The notes beneath the pieces are model-generated. The model did no database searches. It saw only the letters and a program-made list of their open reading frames with translations, and was not told the origin of the DNA. Positions 50,781-61,481 of a DNA stretch of 64,000 bases are shown here, piece after piece. The DNA is from Anas platyrhynchos (taxonomy: Eukaryota > Chordata > Aves > Anseriformes > Anatidae), in contig NC_092604.1 of assembly GCF_047663525.1 (NCBI RefSeq), forward strand, positions 11,891,501 to 11,955,500, in the 5' to 3' direction. Numbering within the stretch: position 1 is the stretch's first letter; every line of letters starts with the position of its first letter. Position numbers and translations under genes: made by a program.

Positions 50781-51887
50781 CTGACTCTCTGCAGGCTCCG
50801 GACTCACCAGTGGTGCTTCATTCTGTTTAACGTCTTGCTTTTCCACATGCTGCTTTTCGGAGCAGATTTACTGGAGGAATACTTCCTGCGGTCATTACCT
50901 CTCTCTTACACTGATGCAAAGACTCTCGAAATCAGGGAGAAAGCCAGGAAGCTGGATATGGACCCTCTGAAGGCCAATCTCTCCAAGTCTTACACCATCA
51001 GCAGCACAGCAGCATGCTCAGACCAAGAAATATTTTTGCTGGTTCTCGTCTGCAGCAGCCCAGAAAACAGGACAAGGCGCAACGTGATCAGGCAGACATG
51101 GGGCAACGTGACAGACACCAGAGGTTACGCTGTCCTTACTTTGTTTGCTTTAGGAAAGCCGGCTTCAGTAGCAGCCCAGCTGGAGATCGATGAAGAGTCT
51201 CAAAAGCACAGAGACATTATTGAAGGCAGCTTCATCGATTCGCCCGAAGCACAGACGCAGAAGATGTTGATGATTGTGGAGTGGACAGTAACTTTCTGCC
51301 CTCATGCGAGGTATATTCTTAAAACAGACGAAGAAATGTTTGTCGGTATTCCAAGTCTGGCTGGATACCTGCTCAGCTTAACACAGCTAGAGGATGTCTA
51401 CACCGGGAGGGTCATTCATCAAAGAGTGCCTGACAGAGCGCCTCAAAGCCCTGGCTCTGTTCCCATCCATCGATACTCAGAGGAGTTTTACCCAGATTAC
51501 TGCGACGGGAGAGCATTTGTCATGTCCCAGGACGTCGTTCGGAAGGTGTACGTGGCTGCCAAGGAGGTGCCGGTTTCACTGCCCCCTGATATCTTTGTCG
51601 GCATCTGCGCTAAGAAAGCTGGCATCACTCCCATTCACAGCTCTCGCTTCTCTGGGGAAAAGCACATCAGCTACAATCGATGCTGCTATAAATTCATTTT
51701 TACCTCTTCCAATGTGAAAGAGGATGAGTTATTTAAAGACTGGAAGGAAACAAACGATGGGGAAGATTGCTCGCTACTGGAAACATACTACAGCCTGGTG
51801 TCCTGCAAGGTTTTGACCTATATTGATAAATTCAAACAGTTTAACTTGGATAGAATAAAAAATGAGGCTCTTCATTTCGCTGATTAA
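50781..51887 (+). CDS. B3GALT9: B3GALT9 main coding exon (residues 3-370)
   Basis: The mature frame is 370 residues and predicts a type II Golgi glycosyltransferase of family GT31. It has a short cytosolic tail, a hydrophobic anchor at about residues 13-33 (WCFILFNVLLFHMLLFG), a stem, then the catalytic domain. Visible GT31 motifs are RRNVIRQTWGNV (about 101-112), LFALG (about 123-127), RYILKTDEEMFVG (about 179-191, the DxD position, here D-E-E), YPDYCDGRAFVMS, and PPDIFVGICAKKAGI in place of the usual EDV(F/Y)xG. N-glycosylation sequons are at N68, N98 and N111. Family members transfer galactose or GlcNAc in beta-1,3 linkage; the acceptor of B3GALT9 is not established. The altered DxD and EDVxxG motifs raise doubt about activity. 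The stop is TAA at 51885-51887. Confidence 0.93.
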   Translation: MTLCRLRTHQWCFILFNVLLFHMLLFGADLLEEYFLRSLPLSYTDAKTLEIREKARKLDMDPLKANLSKSYTISSTAACSDQEIFLLVLVCSSPENRTRRNVIRQTWGNVTDTRGYAVLTLFALGKPASVAAQLEIDEESQKHRDIIEGSFIDSPEAQTQKMLMIVEWTVTFCPHARYILKTDEEMFVGIPSLAGYLLSLTQLEDVYTGRVIHQRVPDRAPQSPGSVPIHRYSEEFYPDYCDGRAFVMSQDVVRKVYVAAKEVPVSLPPDIFVGICAKKAGITPIHSSRFSGEKHISYNRCCYKFIFTSSNVKEDELFKDWKETNDGEDCSLLETYYSLVSCKVLTYIDKFKQFNLDRIKNEALHFAD

Positions 51888-52105
51888 AATTTAACTTTTG
51901 TGAAGGAGGCCTGCATTTTCTTCCACCAGCCACTTTCCCCTGTACATAGTCAGTAATAATTTCCTCTTCAAGCTAGCTTTTTTCTCTTCAACAGCAAATG
52001 AGTTCTCCAATGCCGTAGTGTTACAGTAGCAGAAGTGTTTGTATTCTACTTACACCTGTACATACCAGTGCATGCATGTAAATAAAGAGTATTCCAAGAA
52101 ATGTG
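51888..52105 (+). other. B3GALT9: B3GALT9 3'UTR with poly(A) signal
   Basis: Short 3'UTR. AATAAA at 52081-52086 is followed about 20-40 nt later by GT-rich TGTGGTCTGCAGTGTG, the usual cleavage-site architecture. Cleavage is expected near 52100-52110. Confidence 0.75.
52081..52086 (+). terminator. B3GALT9: AATAAA polyadenylation signal of B3GALT9
   Basis: First canonical hexamer after the stop codon, with a GT-rich downstream element. Confidence 0.8.
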
Positions 52106-53500
52106 GTCTGCAGTGTGTTTTCCATATATTTGAAGGTCTCTACTTGAACCCACAACTCTTCCTGTATTTTGATCAGATTCAAGCGAGTTAAGCATCGCCT
52201 GTTTCCACAGCATTTTGCAACAAAAGGGAATTTCTTCACCCAAGATAAGGGAGCTATTTCTGAACAGCCCATTTTGCAGTACCAGTGACACCGCAGAACA
52301 TCTTAGAGAGGCAACAGACTGAATTGTCATGGGAATTGCTAAGGTAAACAGCCTGGGGAGGTTCCGGACAAGAAATCTGACTTACCTGTGAAACAATGCT
52401 GTACTTGTCACACCCAGCATCAGAAAGACACTGACACAACCATCTCCATGCCATGAAGTTGTGCTGGAGAATGGGGTCAGCCATGAAGTCAGAACAAATT
52501 CACCAGTGGGCTGCTGACACCAAGCTCATTAAAAATGTAAAAACTCCCTAAATTAGGAACAAGTCAGAGAGCACAACCCCACCCATGCCTGCATCCTCCA
52601 GATTAACTCTTCCATAGCAGCTCCTTCAGAAGCCAAAAGATTAGCTGGACAGATGTGCTAGAATTGTGACAGACACACACAGAAAGAGGCACACACTTAC
52701 CTTTGAGGATCCCATCTGCTCTTTCTGGTGTGACGGAAAGAATCAGAGGTGGGCCCCAAAACTCCACAGTTCTTAAGTATCAAGTTATGCTGCTTGTTAA
52801 CCGGGGTCAACTGATTAGTGGATTTTTTGTTGTTGGTGGTGGTTTTTTGCTTGATTTTAAATCAAATTCACCCAGTTTACCACATTACCTCCATTCTCAT
52901 TCTCCGTCATTCCATTTCTGCTTTTGCCTTAATTATCCCCCCCATCGTGTTACGCAGAGGGGCATGCAATTGAGTTTTCCTTTGTGTACAAAATACACCA
53001 CTGACACCACGTAAACCATATGGCTATGGATGGAATGTATTCACATATAATGAATACACGTGGATAACAAGGGGTAAGAGTCTGAACTCAACAAAAAGTG
53101 CACGTGCATCCATAAAAATCCCCTTGTTTGGCACCTTTGTGTATTTTAAAATATTTTATTTGGCACATGTACCATGCAAAACAGATGTTAAAGACTTGGC
53201 ACATAGTAGCTTTTGTAAGCAACTACTGAGAACACGCACAGAAGAGACTCATGAACTGCAGAAAAGGCTTATATTGGTTTCTTTTGCTGAGATTTTAGCA
53301 TACAGCTCATACAGAGCTACCTGCACACAAAGCCACCCCAAAATAACCAAGCTGAACTGCCCAGTAAAAGTGCAAACCAAGGATTTCTATATCCTTTCCA
53401 TTTCCTTTTTAGCACTTCCATGTTTTTCTGGATGCTGAGATTCATTGAATTTCTCTGCTCCCTTAGTTCACAAACGAGACACTGCATACTGCCGTTTCCA
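52106..53500. other. Intergenic region between convergent B3GALT9 and PSMD5
   Basis: About 1.4 kb with no recognised gene. A TGCTGACACCAAGCT segment near 52510 is faintly reminiscent of CR1 but too short to call. The region may partly be PSMD5 3'UTR if distal poly(A) sites are used. Confidence 0.5.
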
Positions 53501-53510
53501 CTAGCAGATG

Positions 53511-55059
53511 TTTATTATGCACATTTAGAATGAAAGTGTGAGCAGCGGTATAACGTTGGATGACAACTTTTTGTACATATTAGGTCACAAGCAACAAAGC
53601 AGATCACCTGCATTCAGATAGTTTATTAAACATCAACAGATTTTCTCCAACTACCCTGCTTCTCTGAGCCCACTTCAATTCCTTGCCAGCAATTTTTTTG
53701 TGGGCCATGCTATCACCTCTGCGGCATCCCGAAGCTACTACAAGCAATAAAGGGGTCACTGCATGACTAAATCATCCCATTTCACTTGGCAGAGCAGGGA
53801 CACAGGGCAAGTACTTCCCATAGAGGCATACCCGACTTAACACACTAGTAAAGCAAGCCCCAAAGTAGTGAATTCATGTTTTATTATGCTCCCCGCAACT
53901 TATCCCCAGATTTGTGTCTTACATTCTCAGCAAAAACAATATAAACCTTTTGTATAAAGTACATTGTGGTCTTTGTTTACAGACCAGCAAAGTGACCAGT
54001 GGTCCAGCTAGTCCTGTACCTCACCCACGTGCTAGCTGAGCATCTTCAGAGAAGACAAAGCCTCACGAGGTACTACATTTATAGCTTCCTAATTCAGTTC
54101 ATGCCTTTAAACACGAAAGCTTTAATGTTCTTACCCATTTGATTCCAACTCAGGTAAATAAAATTGGTATTTTTTTTTTTTATATAACACTTAAATTAAA
54201 AAATCATCTTTGATAAAAAAGTGTAAACTGTTTAAGATTTGGTTCTGAAGTAGATTTGTAGCTCATGCTCCTTTGGCAGCTCAGTTTACTTGCTGAAAAG
54301 TGACAGCTAATGACACAAAGCTCCCAATTTGGTTTTATACACTAGAGTTTGCTTTCACTTGTTTTTAAAAGGGCTAAGTGTTTTTTTTTTGTTTGTTTTT
54401 TGTAATCCTCAGTATAAAATGTAAACAATATTTAGGACTTATTCAAACAAGACTTAAATCCAGCAAGTTGATGAGAGAAGAGAAGCCAGTTTGTACTCCC
54501 TCATGTGGACAGAATATTACTAGCTTTTTCTTACCACCTGAGCTTCTGGCAGACCTAAATCTAGCTAAAGTGTTTTCTATGCAAGGACCAACTTCAGCAG
54601 ATAGAAAAAAGTAATAATAAAATTTTTTAAAAAGAGAAACCATGGCAGCATTGGAGGTTACAAACCTCAAGGTTTTTTGGCTTTTTTTTTTTTTTTAATT
54701 CAACTGTGATCTACTGAGAAAACATGATAGGAACTCCAAACCCAATAACAGTTTTTAAGTAAACACTGATAATTTCTGCAAAATAAAACAGCCAGCAGTT
54801 GATAGAATGCTTACCTTGTTTACTTGTCTCAGGACAGTACCCAGAGAATTTCTGCCATGAGATTCTGTGGAAAATTACACTGTGCCCTACAGGTTTTGAT
54901 TTGCTCTCATGACTCATTTCAAACAGAGTCAAAGTGCTTCGTGTTCCTTTAAAGAGACAATCTAAGATGACTCCCGTGTGGAGAGCCTTTACACCTTACA
55001 TCTTAACATCGATTTCAGTAACATGGTTTGTAAGAAGGGGAACCAAGACATCAGTGATA
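53511..55059 (-). other. PSMD5: PSMD5 3'UTR with candidate poly(A) signals
   Basis: From the TAA at 55060 the minus strand runs into AT-rich sequence without further coding potential. Candidate AATAAA signals on the minus strand are at 53880-53885, 53622-53627 and 53511-53516, with a further one at 53155-53160. Which site is used cannot be decided by reading; a 1.2-1.6 kb 3'UTR is inferred. Confidence 0.55.
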
Positions 55060-55317
55060 TTATTCTGCTCCTTCCACAGCTGTAGTAGAAACTGCCTTAG
55101 CATAATAGGGGCCTTCACGCAAGTAAGCCCTAAGCCTCAAGTAATTCTGATTTCCAAAGATTTCCGCAATTGTTTTGGAGTTTACAAGGGCCTTAACCAG
55201 TTCATACTTGGCATCCTTCGAAGCTTTATCAGGTTCCACAGATCTGTCTACGACGTATTCCACAAACCCTGGACTGTTCAGCATCAACTTCTGCGCCCAT
55301 GGTTGATTTGCAATAGC
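55060..55317 (-). CDS. PSMD5: PSMD5 coding exon 10 (terminal)
   Basis: Residues 420-504 and TAA, from [18 protein letters not shown] to STTAVEGAE. Acceptor GCATATAG|GCTA. The C-terminus is nearly identical to the mammalian protein. Confidence 0.96.
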   Translation of the reverse strand, partial: AIANQPWAQKLMLNSPGFVEYVVDRSVEPDKASKDAKYELVKALVNSKTIAEIFGNQNYLRLRAYLREGPYYAKAVSTTAVEGAE

Positions 55318-58300
55318 CTATATGCAAAGACAAAAAGAGGGGGAAGAACACCTCATTTTAGAAAACACCCAAAAACCTGTTACACAGAAGGCTGTTAAGA
55401 TAAAAGTCAAAGAACAGAAAAAATATGAAGTGGGATATTCATTCTACACTGTAATTCTGCAACCACCATACACGCAGCAGTATTTATCACTGGAAACCAA
55501 GCACAGTGCAGTGCTTCTCTTTAATGTTTTAAGTAAATTATCAAAGCAGTGACCTACAGTACAGCACTTATTAAAGTTTATAAGAAAATAAGCACTGCAC
55601 ACATGACCCATTATTTAAATGGTGAATGCAAATGACATTATTTCTGGCTGCTTCAGGATTTCAAAAAGACCAAACAAAACACAACAAACAAACAAAAAAA
55701 TACACAACACGTGACCGCCACTGAAAAATGCGAGGCTGAGTACAATACAATTCACTACCTGATCTTTAAAAGCAAAGAAACTTACAGTAAATACTCTTAA
55801 AGCCCCACAGTGGAGATCAGGGAACGGCTGAGTACTGATACTCCTGAAGAGTTCCAGTGGCTGGCTAGACAAGGATGTGAACCATGATTCAGTCATTCTT
55901 AGAAGGTCTTCTGTCTGCTGCTCCGGCTACATACATCAGAAAAATGTACAGAAAAGGAAGAATTTGGTTAGGATTATAAACAAACTCTGTTTTGAGTACA
56001 TGCTCAAAAGTTTAAAAACTTACTTAAAACAAACCACCAGCAAATAAACTGAAATACTTTGTTTTCAACATATTTTCATGAATGAAGAAATAGCTATCTA
56101 CATTTCATTTAGCTTGGATGACAGAATTAAATTAATTGATTTTAATACATGAGAGAAGTGCTGTGCTGGAGTACAGTAATGTAAGATACAAACTGCTCAC
56201 TTAGAGCTGCATTATTAAAGCTAGGTCACTGAATCTAAAGAACAGTCAGAGCAGTCTGCCTTTAAAGCACGAGAATATTAAGCTATTTACTCTCATTACT
56301 TTGCTAACAATGTCTTGACCTCAAGTTTTATAAATATATTTCATAACACGTGGTCTCTTACAAACTCAAACTTTAGGCAAACAAACAAACCAGGGAACTT
56401 GAAGACAGTGAAGTTAGTGACTCACAGTATTAGAAAGCTGCCACTACTACCTAAGCTAAATGTTGCAGAAAGCTTTCACACGGTTAACGATATGCACAAT
56501 TATTTCATTCTTACAGATTTTAAAAACAAAAAACAAACAAAAACATACAGGCAAGTAAAGAAGAGATGAAATGGCATCCAAACATCGAAGTCGTAGCTCT
56601 GTAGGGGCATTCTTTGCCTGGTGCCCTATTTTGTTTAACAAATTTTGAAATCTGCTTCCTTTGGGGAAAAGAAAAAATAAACAAAAGAGTTCTAAGTAAT
56701 TCAGATATACTTTAGAAAAAAGTACATTATATCAGTCACTTTATACTACATTAACTGGTAGAAAGAGTATATAAAGGTTGTACATAAAACCTGAGAAAGG
56801 ATTGCTTTTGACCCACTACAATAAAAAGAATAAAGATTCTCTTTACTTCATACAGACCTACAGTAGATGAATACAAAGCTTTACGGTCATTCTCTAGAAT
56901 ATCCAAAGACTGTCAGAAAGGAAGTTATTTGTCACAGATAATTGAGTCATCTTGGGAAGTACACACCCTAGTATATTTGTGATTAAGATATTTCCAATCT
57001 CATTCTACAAATCTGCAATAGTTATATGCTCACACATTTTCACTTAAAAGTTTTTCACTTTGGACAATCAGAAAAACCAAACAACAAAAAAATTATCACC
57101 TGCTTTGAATCCTCTGAACCGTTTTATATTAAGAAAATAAATGCAGCCTGTAAGGAATGTGCCATTACATTTCTAACCCTGTGAAAAGGCCATTCCAAAA
57201 GTAGAAACAAAGGAAGCTAAAATTACAAGACTGCTGATGATTCATATGATGCACTTCACTGGAAAGGAGTAACTTGAATCGCACTTGTGATACCAGAATT
57301 CTCCCTGCTACGCATGAAGACTGCCATGCCTGGCAAGACCATCAGAAGACATCTTATCTGCTACACCACAGCTATTCGAAGAGACCCCCTTGATTATTAG
57401 ACAAATGTTTTTCAGTTCTTTTCTCACCATTACACCATTATCAGCTTGCTCTTGTATGATACACTGAGACTATTTTGTTAAAAAAATAAAAAAATCATAC
57501 TAACTAGTTTTCTGTAAAACCTGTTTGCCTTCTACAGTCGATCCCAGGATTCCCAATGTGTCCACAGCCACTCCAATCATGGTTGGATCGTGACTTTCTG
57601 CCATTTCAAAGACTTTTTCCATAAAGATAGGGTATCGTTCACAGATCTGCTGTGGGCTATCTACAACCGCCAGATTCCCAAAAAATTTAACGAAACCTGA
57701 TAGAACAAGAGAAAACAAAAGTATTCAGAGTGGAGTAACAACGTAAGAATGTCAAAATTAACTATATATGAACATAAGACTTATTCACTTATAACTGTAT
57801 TTAATTGTTAACTGATTCACTATTAAATGCTATTAACACTGTGAAAGGAACTAAGAACAAGCCAAAAGAAGCTTAAGACTACAAAAGACAGCATCACAAC
57901 TTGGACACAGTGTTTGCACAGTCCAGGTGAGTACAGTTTTTCTATGACAAGATGTATTCATCTTTTAAAAGCTACTTAATTCATGATGCAACTTCTGTCT
58001 TCTTAAAAAACCTCTACAAGAAGACAAACCTCAAACCTCTGGTACAGTCCCTCCAGATCTTACCTTTGCTACCCACTCTAAATGAATGATTCATGTATTA
58101 GACTGTCCTTCAGCACGCTGTGCATGCCCAACATGTGTTCTACTACTCAAACATTCATGAGCCTCCAGAACAGGCTTGGTAGTCCTCCCCATTTAACATA
58201 CTAATGAATACAAGCAATAACCAATGGAAATAAGAAATGCATGATGTAACCTGGTAAGTAGAAGCTTGAGAAAGGATCAGACTCTGCACCGATGATGATG

Positions 58301-61300
58301 TTTGAAATTTTATCAATAACTCCTTGTTGAGCAAGGTACTGACGTCCATGCGGAGTATGGGCCAGCGAGGTCACCATCTCTATGCACGTAGCTCTGAAAC
58401 AGACAAAAAATTCGTTTGACCTCCTTCAGACAGATTTTTGAAGTACAGAGAGATCAAGAAAGCATACAAAGTTTTTCTACCCTTACAAAAAAACAACCAA
58501 CCAAAGAACAAAAACAAAACCACAGCTGTGAAATACTCATCCAAGCTCTCTCTGCTTTCTGATGATATATGTAAAGACAGACAACTTTCCAGGAGTATTT
58601 ACATTGCAACCCAACATTACAACTACCACAGCATATCAAGGAAATTTCATCCTGGTTCTCAAATTTAAAGGGTTTAATGAGAAACGAACACAACTGTGTC
58701 TAAAGAATTATTTAAAATAAGACCAAACGTCACTGTTTAGCAATTAGGGAAATCTCAAACTCGCTGTAACATACCTGACCAGTACATCATCTCCAGTCAG
58801 CTCTCCAATTAAGTCCGATATCAATCCACTGTTTGCACAGTAACTGAGCGAGTCTGCTGACACCGAAGAAATCTCAACAATTAACTAAATAAAAACACCG
58901 GGGGAAAAAAGGCTGGTTTATAAAAACATTGTAATGGTAACAATTCACAATAACGACCAAATACATCTTATAACACAAATTATTTAAATACTAAATTATG
59001 AAAACATGAAATTCTTTATTTATCTAAATGTTTGTCTGAAACAGGCTCATACAGCATTCCAAGTTGACATTTGATTCTATTCAAACTGTCTTCAAGGCAT
59101 CGTCACTGCTATGTTCATTAAGCTCTAGAACAGCTGAACTGTATTATTTCTCTTTTGTCACACATATCTAGATCAACATGCTTAGTATCTTGTCTCTTCC
59201 CCCTTCTGAGCTTTCAACAGCTCTTTACCTCCAGTGGTAATGAGATCACAGATGGTATTTTACCCTCACTTTCAGAGAGGCAAGCATTTAATTGCATCGC
59301 TAGTCATTCTGTGTCGCCCCTCCGATGTTCTAAGCACTACAAGTTACAAAATAAAAGATGTAAACAGTTCTTCACACCCTCCTACCATAAACTGAGAAAG
59401 AGAAGTTCTGACATTACTTGAGGACCAACAGTGCAGTACCCTTCCTGCTCCCTTCTAGTCTCGACAAAGCATAGACATGAAGAAAACTGTGTGAAGCAGT
59501 TAAAAAGTGATGAATGCTAAGTTAAAAGCATGTTGCGAAAGCCAGACTAATTCAGAACCACAGTCAAAGAGAACTTTTTTGAATGACAACTTCATTCAAA
59601 AGGACAATGTTGATCTCGTTCCTACCTCATACACTCTGTATCGAACAACATCATTCGTTGCCATAACATTTTTCAAGTCGCTCAACAAACTGCTCACAAA
59701 TAAAGCCTCTAAGCCCTCTTGTGTCTGCGCTATTCTTGAGAGAGATTTGATGGCCTGTAAACAAAAACAGTAGCTTACTACAAGAATAACACAAAGGGAA
59801 GAAAATCCAGAACGATCAGACAGTTTCAGTGTTCTTTTGAAGATACTAAATCATGTTAAACATCTACAATTTTAGTTTTCATTCACTTTTCCATTAAAGT
59901 TTTCGTATTGCTGACAAGGGCTAGTTATGGTAACTGTGATACAAGCCTCTGGCATCAGATGCAGACCTGTAAGTTCATCTTTGCATCAACAGCTACTGGA
60001 AGATAACAGGATTGAGTAAAGTTTTTTAAATCACATTTAAGAAACTCCTGGGCTTAAGCCACCTACATGATTACAACATCATCTTTCAAGCCACATGATC
60101 TCTCCTTTTAAAGGAGAGCAAAGGCTGCTATCTCAATAACAGTAGAAAAAGCATCCTATGCCATGTCTACATTTATTTGTAAAGGAAGAAAAAAAAAGAA
60201 AGCAATGCTTACCTCTTTAGCCACTGCTATTTTCTCTCCACCGATGCAATTTATTATTTGCCGTAACAGCTCAGGACTGTTGAGAATTTCTCTAACAGCA
60301 TCCGAATTTTCAACAATCCTCCCAATCTAAGGGCAATATTAAGCAACGATGTTGAATTATACCAAAACAAAGTTTTTCCACACAGACATGCCAGCACTAG
60401 AATAGCTACCCGGTCAGATGGAATCACCATTTTTGGAAACACCCAGAACTCAGCTGGACAACACCCTGAGCAGCCTGCTGTAAGCTGAGGGCTGGACCTG
60501 AAACCACCAGAGCTCCATCCCAAAGCACACCATTACACACTTCTGTTCTTTCAACACAACACAACAAATATGAACTCAGTTAAGCCTTTTCCTCCCTTCC
60601 TCCCCAGTGTTTTCTGATGCTGTTCCAAGCATCCTGAATATTAAAACGTTGCTACATTTAGTTCTTACAGCACCTGCTGTCAGCGCTGGCTTAGAATGCA
60701 TACCCCAGAATACATGACAGCCCACAACAAACAGAAGATTCAGTTACAAGTTACTTCTGTCAAGACACAGCTTCAAATATTATGTTTAATAGATATACCA
60801 TGAAGCATTATATACTGACATAACGCACAGTAACTATCCAAAACCATGTATAAGAGCACAAGCCCCCAGATAATACACGATGTAGTGTTTTAGTCACAAT
60901 TTAGGCCACAAAACACCAGTAACAGATTGGGACAAACCTAGCCTGGCCCACCACGCAGCTCTGCAACACCCTGGAGCAAAACCTGTACCTGAGATATGGT
61001 GAGAATTTTCACAGAGTCGTCGGGGTGGAAAAGCCCTTTCTGCAGCTCTTCTTTCAGGTTCTGGATCACGTAGAGCGGGTCCAGGGCCTGCAGGAGCCTC
61101 TCCAGGATGGAAACACACGTAGAAACCTGCTCCCTGGGCGGGACAGAGAGAGCCACGGGGCCTTCAGCACCACCTCCTCGTCCGTGCCACCGCGGAGGGG
61201 GACAGGGAAGGGGACAGAGGACATGAAAGAGGCGCTGAGGGAGCAGGGGAAGGGGGACAGGGGAGGCAGCAGGGCACGACAGCAACAGGCCTGGGCCGGG

Positions 61301-61481
61301 CCGCTCACCGGTCGTTGACGCTGAGGAGGCCGAAGAGCGCTCCCAGGTGGTCGTCGCTGAGGCGGGCACGCAGGGCGGCGGGCGGCACGGCCTGCAGGGC
61401 CAAACGGAGGGCTCGCAGCTCCTCCAGAGGCGCCCCCCGCCTCGCCGCCCGCTCCAGCAGCTCCGCCACCGCCTCCGCCAT
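55060..61481 (-). CDS. PSMD5: PSMD5 (26S proteasome non-ATPase subunit 5, S5b), complete, 10 exons
   Basis: PSMD5 is a cytosolic/nuclear chaperone that binds the ATPase PSMC2 (Rpt1) and helps assemble the PSMC2-PSMC1-PSMD2 module of the 19S base. It leaves before the proteasome is complete. The coding exons are 61309-61481, 60989-61133, 60213-60326, 59626-59754, 58775-58884, 58251-58393, 57505-57696, 56549-56658, 55786-55926 and 55060-55317. They join in frame to 504 residues plus TAA, the same length as human PSMD5. All introns are GT-AG. The protein is an all-helical ARM/HEAT-type solenoid with no catalytic site. Landmark segments are [51 protein letters not shown] and the C-terminus STTAVEGAE. 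The start [20 protein letters not shown] aligns with the human start, and its ATG lies within a YY1-like motif. The gene appears intact. Confidence 0.97.
55786..55926 (-). CDS. PSMD5: PSMD5 coding exon 9
   Basis: Residues 373-419, from [18 protein letters not shown] to HCGALRVFT. Acceptor ATGTAG|CCGG, donor TTACT|GTAAGT. Confidence 0.95.
56549..56658 (-). CDS. PSMD5: PSMD5 coding exon 8
   Basis: Residues 336-372, from [18 protein letters not shown] to [11 protein letters not shown]. Acceptor CCCCAAAG|GAAG, donor TGCCT|GTATGT with T as the last exonic base. Confidence 0.94.
57505..57696 (-). CDS. PSMD5: PSMD5 coding exon 7
   Basis: Residues 272-335 plus one nt, from [17 protein letters not shown] to [12 protein letters not shown]. 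Acceptor CTATCAG|GTTT, donor AACTA|GTTAGT. The last exonic base is A, not G, so this donor is off consensus, but the frame is correct. Confidence 0.94.
58251..58393 (-). CDS. PSMD5: PSMD5 coding exon 6
   Basis: Residues 224-271 plus one nt of Gly-272, from [20 protein letters not shown] to DPFSSFYLP. Acceptor TTTCAG|AGCT, donor ACCAG|GTTACA, which is weak after +2. Confidence 0.94.
58775..58884 (-). CDS. PSMD5: PSMD5 coding exon 5
   Basis: Residues 188-223 plus a split Arg-224, from [19 protein letters not shown] to [10 protein letters not shown]. Acceptor ATTTAG|TTAA, donor GTCAG|GTATGT. Confidence 0.95.
59626..59754 (-). CDS. PSMD5: PSMD5 coding exon 4
   Basis: Residues 145-187, from [19 protein letters not shown] to [10 protein letters not shown]. 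Acceptor TTACAG|GCCA, donor ATGAG|GTAGGA. Confidence 0.95.
60213..60326 (-). CDS. PSMD5: PSMD5 coding exon 3
   Basis: Residues 107-144, from [17 protein letters not shown] to [10 protein letters not shown]. Acceptor CCTTAG|ATTG, donor AAGAG|GTAAGC. Phase 0 at both ends. Confidence 0.95.
60428..60522 (+). mobile_element. CR1 LINE 3'-end fragment in PSMD5 intron 2
   Basis: The segments CAGCTGGACAACACCCTGAG, CAGCCTGCTGTAAGCTGAGG, GCTGGACCTGAAACCACCAG and AGCTCCATCC follow the order of the avian CR1 3' consensus (ctggacaaggccctgagcaa, cctgctctagttgaccctg, ttggactagatgatctccag, aggtcccttcc). It is antisense to PSMD5, truncated and diverged. Confidence 0.65.
60989..61133 (-). CDS. PSMD5: PSMD5 coding exon 2
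   Basis: Residues 58-106, with segments [19 protein letters not shown] and [13 protein letters not shown]. Acceptor CGCCCAG|GGAG, donor CTCAG|GTACAG. Intron 1 is only 175 bp. Confidence 0.95.
61309..61481 (-). CDS. PSMD5: PSMD5 coding exon 1
   Basis: Residues 1-57 plus two nt of Arg-58, from [16 protein letters not shown] to [10 protein letters not shown]. The donor is ACCG|GTGAGC. GC-rich first exon in the CpG-island promoter. Confidence 0.95.

Larger units (their letters stand above)
49856..52105 (+). other. B3GALT9: B3GALT9 gene (beta-1,3-galactosyltransferase family 31)
   Basis: Gene span from a probable exon boundary to the poly(A) site. A pyrimidine-rich run ending CCCGCAG at 49855 could be the acceptor of the start-codon exon, with any earlier 5'UTR exon further upstream. 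The start exon ends at 49997 (GCAG|GTGAGT). An intron of about 780 bp ends TTTTCTTCCCCAG at 50780, and one large exon carries the rest. An AATAAA at 52081-52086 follows the stop by about 195 nt, with a TGTGGTCTG GT-rich element after it. The gene lies tail to tail with PSMD5, as expected if the B3GALT9-PSMD5 neighbourhood known from human 9q33 is conserved. Confidence 0.85.
55318..60988 (-). other. PSMD5: PSMD5 introns 2-9
   Basis: Intron spans are 60327-60988, 59755-60212, 58885-59625, 58394-58774, 57697-58250, 56659-57504, 55927-56548 and 55318-55785. They are AT-rich, unlike the flanking promoter. Apart from the CR1 fragment in intron 2 and short CAAA-type repeats, nothing else was recognised. 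Confidence 0.8.

Noticed and set aside
52505-52545. Possible CR1 piece around GCTGCTGACACCAAGCT
   Set aside because: The match is too short and has no neighbouring CR1 landmarks.
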